Source: an archaeon
Lineage (GTDB): Archaea; Thermoproteota; Nitrososphaeria; Nitrososphaerales; CADDZS01
Direction of reading: 5' to 3'
Assembly (NCBI GenBank): GCA_021792315.1
Contig: JAJYUX010000056.1
Location: 1 to 10,539, forward strand
Length of the DNA stretch: 10,539 nucleotides
The notes under the pieces are model-generated. The model was not told the DNA's origin, made no database searches, and was given only the letters and a program-made list of their open reading frames with translations. This document shows positions 6,516-10,539 of this stretch, piece after piece (the first letter of the stretch is position 1; each line of letters opens with the position of its first letter). A program made the position numbers and the translations under genes.

Positions 6516-8144
6516 AGCCATTCCTGATAGACCAGACGATTTGCTCGCAGCTATGACATCGTCAATTCTAAGCAGCATGCATGTGCATTCGGTCGCCGAT
6601 TCAATCACCTGTTTCTTTACGGCTACTGGTTCTACGATATCCTTTGTGAAGAGATCAACAACCCCATTACCCAAAACATCAACACCGTACCAGATATTCT
6701 TTGGATTCCTGTGCTTCTCTCTGAGCTCTACTCTAATGTCAAGAGTATCAAAGCCTGCGTTCTCAGCCAGAGCTATCGGGATCGATTCCAGCGCTTCTGC
6801 AAATCTCAGCGCGGCTAACTGTTCTCTACCCTGTAATGAGGAAGACCATTTTACCAACTGCGTGGATATTTCTTCTTCAACCGCTCCTCCGCCTCCAACT
6901 ATTTTTGGAGCCTCCAGAACATCCTTGATCACCATGACTGCGTCGTGTACGTCTCGTTCGGCTTCATCAATGACTCTCTGGCTTCCACCTCTGATTAAGA
7001 TGGTCACGGCCTTTGGGTTCTTGCAGCCTTCTATGAATGTCCATTTGTCGTTTTCGATCTTTCTTTCTTCAACTAGACCCGCCTGCCCTAGATCTCCTTT
7101 TGTTATCTCGTCAAGCCCGGTTACTATCGTTGCACCTGTTGCTTTTGCAAGATTTGTCATGTCAGACTCTTTCGCTCTTCTTATTGAGAGGATACCAGAT
7201 CTTGCAAGGTAATGCATGGCAGTGTCATCAATTCCTTTCTGGCAAATCAGAACATTGGCCCCGGCGCTGGCGATCTTTTCGACCATTTCCCTCAACATCC
7301 TCGTTTCCTCGTCAAGGTATTGCTGCATCTGCGCGGGATTCTTTATCTCGATATTTGCCGTAAGTTCTGTCTTTTCTATTTCGAGTGGCGAATTGACCAG
7401 TGCAATTTTTGCGTCCTCTATGCGCTTGGGCATCCCTGAATGAACTACTTCTTTGTCCAAGACGATGCCTTTGATGAATTTGGTATCTGCTACAGATCCT
7501 CCAGTTTTCTTTTCGACTTTCACATAGTCAATGTCAGCTTTGAAATTCCCTTCGGGGGTCTTTTCAGCAATCTGTAGAAGTGCACCTATCAGCAAATCTG
7601 CCAAGTGTTCACTATCGTTCGAAACTAGTTTTGAAGCCATGCTGGTCATCGCGACCTTTGCCAGTGTTTTACGGTCATCCGGTTTTACAGCCACAGAGAT
7701 CTTATCCAGAATTTTTTGAGCTTCAATAGCTGCCATTCTGTAACCTTCGACAATAACTGTAGGATGGACGCCCTTGTTTATGAGCTCCTCCGCATTCTCA
7801 AGTAGAGCGCCTGCCAGCACTACAGCTGAAGTTGTTCCATCTCCAACTTCGGCGTCAATCGTTTTCGAAATCTCAACGATCATCTTTGCTCCTGGATGTT
7901 GTACGTCGATGTCCTTGAGTATCGTAGCCCCATCGTTTGTTATTGTAACGTCTCCCGTTCCATCAACGAGCATCTTATCCATCCCGCGCGGACCAAGCGT
8001 TGATTTCACGATGTGCGCTATCTCTTGGGCTGCCCAGATGTTGTTTCTGAGAGCTTCGTTGCCTTTAGTTTCAGACGAACCCTGTTTTAGAATGAGAACA
8101 CGTTGACCACTTTCTGTAGTGGCGAAAGAAGCTTGTTGTGCCAG
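6513..8144 (-). CDS. thsA: Thermosome subunit (group II chaperonin), CTG start inferred
   Basis: This subunit of the cytosolic double-ring group II chaperonin encloses unfolded proteins and refolds them using ATP. From CTG at 8144 the product is 543 residues, the normal family length. It shows LGPRGMDKM (50-58), the nucleotide-binding GDGTTS (from 101), GGSQRVIDEAERDVHDA in the apical-to-equatorial return, and GGGGAVEEE (417-425). The C-terminus SGLSGMA is shorter than the usual Gly-Met repeat tail. Family-type sequence (VLILKQGSSETKGNEALRNN) extends upstream of the GTG at 8009, so that start is too short. The in-frame stretch after the TAG near 8165 has no ATG, GTG or TTG; CTG followed by Ala-Gln-Gln gives a typical thermosome N-terminus. 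It is the first gene of a minus-strand block with two small genes and cdc48. The gene symbol is by family; paralogue type is not determined. Confidence 0.95.
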   Translation of the reverse strand: MAQQASFATTESGQRVLILKQGSSETKGNEALRNNIWAAQEIAHIVKSTLGPRGMDKMLVDGTGDVTITNDGATILKDIDVQHPGAKMIVEISKTIDAEVGDGTTSAVVLAGALLENAEELINKGVHPTVIVEGYRMAAIEAQKILDKISVAVKPDDRKTLAKVAMTSMASKLVSNDSEHLADLLIGALLQIAEKTPEGNFKADIDYVKVEKKTGGSVADTKFIKGIVLDKEVVHSGMPKRIEDAKIALVNSPLEIEKTELTANIEIKNPAQMQQYLDEETRMLREMVEKIASAGANVLICQKGIDDTAMHYLARSGILSIRRAKESDMTNLAKATGATIVTGLDEITKGDLGQAGLVEERKIENDKWTFIEGCKNPKAVTILIRGGSQRVIDEAERDVHDAVMVIKDVLEAPKIVGGGGAVEEEISTQLVKWSSSLQGREQLAALRFAEALESIPIALAENAGFDTLDIRVELREKHRNPKNIWYGVDVLGNGVVDLFTKDIVEPVAVKKQVIESATECTCMLLRIDDVIAASKSSGLSGMA

Positions 8145-8189
8145 TTTGACTTCAACTACTTCTCTCTACGATTCATCGATTTACCGCTC

Positions 8190-8200
8190 TTAAGAAATTT
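8190..8200 (-). promoter_or_regulatory. Candidate promoter of the thermosome gene
   Basis: The minus strand reads AAATTTCTTAAG, with purines (ACAAAG) just upstream that could serve as BRE. Centred near 8194, it would place the transcript start near 8168, about 24 bases before the inferred CTG. Confidence 0.35.
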
Positions 8201-8312
8201 CTTTGTCGCAAATCTGATGTTCCTTAACCTCAGAACACGTTCAGAACTAATTCTCATCAATATCAAATGTAATAGGTATTACGTACTATATACATCTATG
8301 CCAAGTTAAAAC

Positions 8313-8322
8313 TTACATATTA
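8313..8322 (+). promoter_or_regulatory. TATA-like element for the ACT-like gene
   Basis: TTACATATTA is centred about 30 bases before the TTG at 8348, near the spacing for a leaderless message. A second candidate at 8330-8337 would start transcription after the TTG. Confidence 0.35.
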
Positions 8323-8347
8323 CATCTTTTGATATAGTTCCGAATAA

Positions 8348-9094
8348 TTGAAACGAGGCAATCTCACCGTTCCCGCGGCAGTTGAAAACGTTGTTGTCAA
8401 CAACCACGCGTTTTTCACGTGCTTGAAACTGAAGATCATTAATTATCACGCCCTTGCCGGAATCATACAGCATGATGTCGAGAGAATGATCGGAAGGGCA
8501 ACCACTATCAATTCGCTTGTCGTTGCAATCAAGAGATATTCAGATTCTCTGGTTCAAGGAAGCGATGCTAAACCACAACGCTTGAAATTTCTCAAAGACG
8601 CAACAATTACACTCACGAGCGATGTTGCAGACATTACACTTCGCCCTAGGAAATCAGAGCTTCCTAATGTTTTGAAGAGGATAGCTGAGGTTTCAGAGAG
8701 ACTTGACGAAACTCCGGACATCTTCAAGTCTTCTGGGCTCATCAGACTCATTGCTGGCAAGAACGAATACATTTCTTCAATTCGTTCAGGATTGGGGAAA
8801 ATCAACATTGCCCGAGAGTTGAAAGGACTTTCAAAGCTCACACTCCATCTTTCCTCTCAGACGAAACGAGATTCTGAATTCGGTCTATTCATATCTGAGC
8901 TATTGTATCGAAAAGGTATCGGTGTGGTTCATTCGTTCATAGATGAGGACACGGTTATACTGGTCAAGAAGGCCGACGCTTTTAGGGCCTACGAAATACT
9001 AGATGAGGAGATCAGGAGAAGCGATGCCATCCTTCCGAAGGCAAAGGCCATTAGAAGAGCTAGAGCTGCTCGCGATGCAGACTCAAACCACTAG
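8348..9094 (+). CDS. ACT-like domain protein, putative regulator
   Basis: The 248-residue product begins with a helical region (about 1-60), with the pattern VPAAVENVV...CLKLKIINYHALAGII...MIGRATTINSLVVAIKRY. I recall this kind of N-terminus from archaeal proteins that join a small helical or winged-helix-like module to ACT domains. Two alpha/beta units follow. The second (about 165-230: HLSSQTKRDSEFGLFISELLYRKGI..., then DTVILVKKADAFRAYEIL) strongly resembles the ACT fold of aspartate kinase C-termini, which bind small ligands such as amino acids. The C-terminus is Arg/Ala-rich. The start is TTG at 8348; the next in-frame ATG is Met48, which would cut the conserved N-terminal module. It is divergently transcribed from the thermosome. 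Whether it binds DNA or a ligand is inference. Confidence 0.78.
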   Translation: MKRGNLTVPAAVENVVVNNHAFFTCLKLKIINYHALAGIIQHDVERMIGRATTINSLVVAIKRYSDSLVQGSDAKPQRLKFLKDATITLTSDVADITLRPRKSELPNVLKRIAEVSERLDETPDIFKSSGLIRLIAGKNEYISSIRSGLGKINIARELKGLSKLTLHLSSQTKRDSEFGLFISELLYRKGIGVVHSFIDEDTVILVKKADAFRAYEILDEEIRRSDAILPKAKAIRRARAARDADSNH

Positions 9095-9109
9095 CATTGA
9101 ATACAACTG

Positions 9110-9116
9110 CTTATAA
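9110..9116 (+). promoter_or_regulatory. TATA box of the TRAM gene
   Basis: CTTATAA centred near 9113 predicts a transcript start near 9139 and a leader of about 20 bases before the ATG at 9160. Confidence 0.5.
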
Positions 9117-9159
9117 GGTCCAAAGCACAGAGATAGAGATACAGTAGCGTAATAGAAAA

Positions 9160-9495
9160 ATGAGTTACGGAAGCAGAAACAGATACGGCGGCGGTAGTTA
9201 CGGCGGAAACGACAGATACGGACGTTCTTCAATGGACCAGGGTCCAAAACCGGTTGAAGCAGGGAAAGAGTACGATGTCGAGGTAACCGAGATTTCAAGA
9301 CGAGGCGACGGCGTAGCAAAATTACAAGGATTCATCATCTTCGTAAATGGTGCTAAAGTGGGCGACAAGGTAAGGATTAAGGTTGAATCTGTTGGTCCTA
9401 GGTTTGCGACTGCAAAGGCGCTAGGAGCAACCGAAGGAAAATCAGACGGCGAAAACAAGACCGAAGACTCCACATTGACCGAACCTGTTCAATAG
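9160..9495 (+). CDS. Stand-alone TRAM-domain protein with Gly/Arg/Tyr-rich N-terminus
   Basis: TRAM is a small RNA-binding OB-like barrel. Single-domain TRAM proteins are common in archaea and are reported as RNA chaperones linked to cold response. Here residues about 32-90 carry the domain: AGKEYDVEVTEISRRGDGVAK, then FIIFVNGAKVGDKVRIKV and the closing FATAKAL strand. The first 25 residues are repeats of Arg/Tyr/Gly/Ser (RYGGGSYGG), a disordered tail that probably adds RNA affinity. The C-terminal 20 residues are acidic and disordered. It has its own TATA box and a hairpin/U-tract terminator, so it is likely a single-gene transcript. It is not a tRNA methyltransferase, since no catalytic domain is attached. 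RNA target is unknown. Confidence 0.93.
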   Translation: MSYGSRNRYGGGSYGGNDRYGRSSMDQGPKPVEAGKEYDVEVTEISRRGDGVAKLQGFIIFVNGAKVGDKVRIKVESVGPRFATAKALGATEGKSDGENKTEDSTLTEPVQ

Positions 9496-9523
9496 TCTGG
9501 TCAATAACCTTGAAGGGAGAGTC

Positions 9524-9547
9524 AGTCTATCTTTTTTTGAATAGACT
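9524..9547 (+). terminator. Hairpin with T7 tract after the TRAM gene
   Basis: AGTCTAT (9524-9530) pairs with ATAGACT (9541-9547) around a loop containing seven T (9532-9538). A U-tract is the main archaeal termination signal; the stem may assist. The gene stop is about 30 bases upstream. Confidence 0.6.
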
Positions 9548-9563
9548 ACTTTCTTCAGAATTT

Positions 9564-9578
9564 TTGTATATCTTTTAA
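9564..9578 (+). promoter_or_regulatory. TATA-like element for the zinc-ribbon gene
   Basis: TTGTATATCTTTTAA, centred near 9570, predicts a transcript start close to 9596-9600, just before the TTG at 9611. Confidence 0.4.
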
Positions 9579-9610
9579 CGGTCAATGCTTTCAAATTAGT
9601 AACGGATTAT

Positions 9611-9784
9611 TTGCCTCTACTCCTAGTTTGCAAGAACCGCAAGTGTAGGTTTCGACACGAATCTGAACTGCAGATGGATAAAAAATCCTTCAGGATTGCA
9701 GAGATTCATGGCAATTCGGAAAGGTGCCCAAAATGCGGCAAGTTTGCCCTTTATGACAAAGGGGATTACTATTACAAATATTAG
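9611..9784 (+). CDS. 57-residue zinc-ribbon protein
   Basis: This short gene encodes two zinc knuckles: Cys7-x4-Cys12 (CKNRKC) and Cys39-x2-Cys42 (CPKCGK), about 26 residues apart, the spacing of a compact zinc ribbon. The linker is charged and the C-terminus ends in an aromatic run (GDYYYKY). The start is TTG at 9611, since the frame upstream contains no ATG or GTG; a TATA-like element just upstream fits this start. Such ribbons occur in archaeal transcription, translation and RNA-processing factors, but nothing here identifies the partner. It follows the TRAM terminator by about 60 bases, so it probably has its own transcript. The paired Cys motifs make a real gene likely despite its size. 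Confidence 0.68.
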   Translation: MPLLLVCKNRKCRFRHESELQMDKKSFRIAEIHGNSERCPKCGKFALYDKGDYYYKY

Positions 9785-9911
9785 TTCTTGAAGAGTTGGA
9801 TCGTCTTCCGATACTGAGTAAGATCCTAGCTTTCTGATTTATGTCACCATGTCTAAAGGCGTGATCCATTTTGGTTATTGTGTTTATTTGACTCCACGCG
9901 GGGACAGTTTT

Positions 9912-9936
9912 TTCCGAGCCGCAAGTGCGCTCGGAA
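9912..9936. repeat. Hairpin with tetraloop
   Basis: TTCCGAGC (9912-9919) pairs with GCTCGGAA (9929-9936), and GC/GC continues the stem with one bulged C, closing an AAGT tetraloop. Six T precede it on the plus strand. Confidence 0.5.
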
Positions 9937-10063
9937 GCGACTCGATTCTTCTACCCGTCCATCCGACATCCTGACATGAGAGTCAAATGCTACCTTGAAG
10001 AATGTGGGGGTGTAGAAAGCTACAAGCCTTCCTTAGTGGTTACGCTACAATGTACCTGCGTCG

Positions 10064-10081
10064 AAAGTCTCTCGAGACTTT
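10064..10081. repeat. Hairpin AAAGTCT/AGACTTT with CTCG loop
   Basis: A perfect seven-base stem (10064-10070 with 10075-10081) closes a four-base CTCG loop. No U-tract follows, so it is not an obvious terminator. Confidence 0.45.
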
Positions 10082-10316
10082 GGCTCACCCTTAGTTTTCC
10101 GCTAAAGTGCTCTGCGCGTGGAGCAGATGGTCTTTGCACAGTAAATACATGCGTTCTTCATTCGGAAGCATAGGACAGCTGTACTCTACCAAAATCCAGT
10201 GGGTTGCGTTGCCTTCTTCACACAGCCTTCACTAGATTGACACTTGGCCAAGATAATTTGTGTTATGAAGGCTCTCGAATAAATGGCTTTTAGCATTCAA
10301 ACATTCCAACCAACTC

Positions 10317-10484
10317 CTAAAGCAGAGTCTTGGTGCGTGCTCTCAATTTCTCCTCGTACCGTTGCACGCTTGATTTTTCAGATTCAGACAGCTCCTGAGA
10401 GTCAAGGGCCTGAATTATCTTTTCGACCCTTTCAACAGTCTCTCGAATATACGCTTTGGGATTTGTCCCTATTGTACCATCCAC
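10317..10484 (-). CDS. Short helical ORF, 55 residues
   Basis: I do not recognise this ORF. From GTG at 10484 it encodes a highly charged, helix-forming protein: a first helix around AYIRETVERVEKIIQALD, a turn (SQELSESEKSS) and a second helix VQRYEEKLRARTK. A helical hairpin is likely. A TAA lies directly before the GTG in the same frame, so it is not the tail of a longer gene unless frameshifted. No clear TATA box stands at the expected distance. The amphipathic pattern of both helices makes chance less likely, but without homologues confidence is moderate. Confidence 0.5.
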   Translation of the reverse strand: MDGTIGTNPKAYIRETVERVEKIIQALDSQELSESEKSSVQRYEEKLRARTKTLL

Positions 10485-10539
10485 TTAAGGGTAAAGGATA
10501 TGGCCAGGCGAGCTCTCGCTATTGTCTTTCGGTGAGAAA

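Larger units (their letters stand above)
8145..8347. promoter_or_regulatory. AT-rich divergent promoter region
   Basis: About 200 bases separate the divergent thermosome and ACT-like genes. The right half is very AT-rich with several TATA-like stretches (ACTATATACA near 8285-8294, TTACATATTA at 8313-8322, TTGATATAG at 8330-8337). A plus-strand frame across 8103-8309 has no recognisable content and overlaps the thermosome N-terminus. Confidence 0.45.
9785..10316. other. Gap without a convincing gene, two hairpins
   Basis: The only sizeable frame is 82 codons with a GTG start (9925-10173, plus). It is Cys-rich but has no clear fold pattern, its start lies inside a hairpin loop and no suitable promoter is seen, so I do not call it. 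No tRNA, SRP RNA or RNase P RNA signature was recognised. The two hairpins at 9912-9936 and 10064-10081 leave room for an unrecognised noncoding RNA. Confidence 0.45.

Noticed and set aside
6541..7212. 223-codon plus-strand ORF inside the thermosome gene
   Set aside because: It lies wholly antisense to an unmistakable chaperonin and shows no protein-like domain pattern.
8103..8309. 68-codon plus-strand ORF between thermosome and the ACT-like gene
   Set aside because: It overlaps the thermosome N-terminal codons and the AT-rich promoter region and has no recognisable pattern.
9925..10173. 82-codon Cys-rich ORF with GTG start
   Set aside because: The start falls in a hairpin loop, no promoter fits, and the cysteines show no regular spacing. 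It is left as a possibility in the gap description only.
1..10539. tRNA, rRNA, CRISPR arrays, insertion sequences
   Set aside because: I saw no cloverleaf with a TTCRA loop, no regularly spaced direct repeats, no rRNA-like sequence and no transposase. A computed scan could still find divergent cases.

Overview
The window looks archaeal. It carries a group II chaperonin (thermosome), a two-ring Cdc48/VAT-type AAA+ ATPase, a stand-alone TRAM-domain protein with a Gly/Arg/Tyr-rich N-terminus, an archaeal-type SufB and several small zinc-binding proteins. TATA-like elements lie about 26 bases upstream of several start codons, the spacing expected for leaderless archaeal mRNAs. The closest fit is a Thaumarchaeota/Nitrososphaeria-like soil or sediment archaeon. 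That placement rests on protein resemblance and gene content from memory, not on a search.

Layout. 1-1400: four small genes of unknown role: a very acidic protein (-), a small zinc-finger-like protein (+), a hypothetical (+) and a beta-rich hypothetical (-). 1376-1847: a noncoding gap with a strong hairpin. 1848-3272: sufB (+), without sufC or sufD. 3302-3755: a damaged stretch on the minus strand holding a truncated, frameshifted paralogue of the 1055-1375 gene, directly abutting a short ORF that resembles part of a class I methyltransferase. 3769-8144: a minus-strand block reading thermosome, small Cys/His protein, small helical protein, Cdc48. 8145-8347: an AT-rich divergent promoter region. 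8348-9784: a plus-strand block of an ACT-like putative regulator, a TRAM protein and a 57-residue zinc-ribbon protein. 9785-10316: no convincing gene, two hairpins. 10317-10484: a short helical ORF (-).

How the genes may work together. The thermosome folds proteins and Cdc48 unfolds them, possibly feeding the 20S proteasome, since its last residues (YYR) fit an HbYX-like tail. The two small proteins between them sit in tight spacing, each preceded by the same TAGGAAGTC junction, so the block reads as a proteostasis cluster with two uncharacterised partners. The thermosome has no ATG, GTG or TTG at the expected N-terminus; a CTG at 8144 fits best. The clearest oddities are this start codon, the repeated junction motif, the in-frame amber between the two small ORFs, the broken paralogue at 3557-3755 and the hairpins in the two long gaps.
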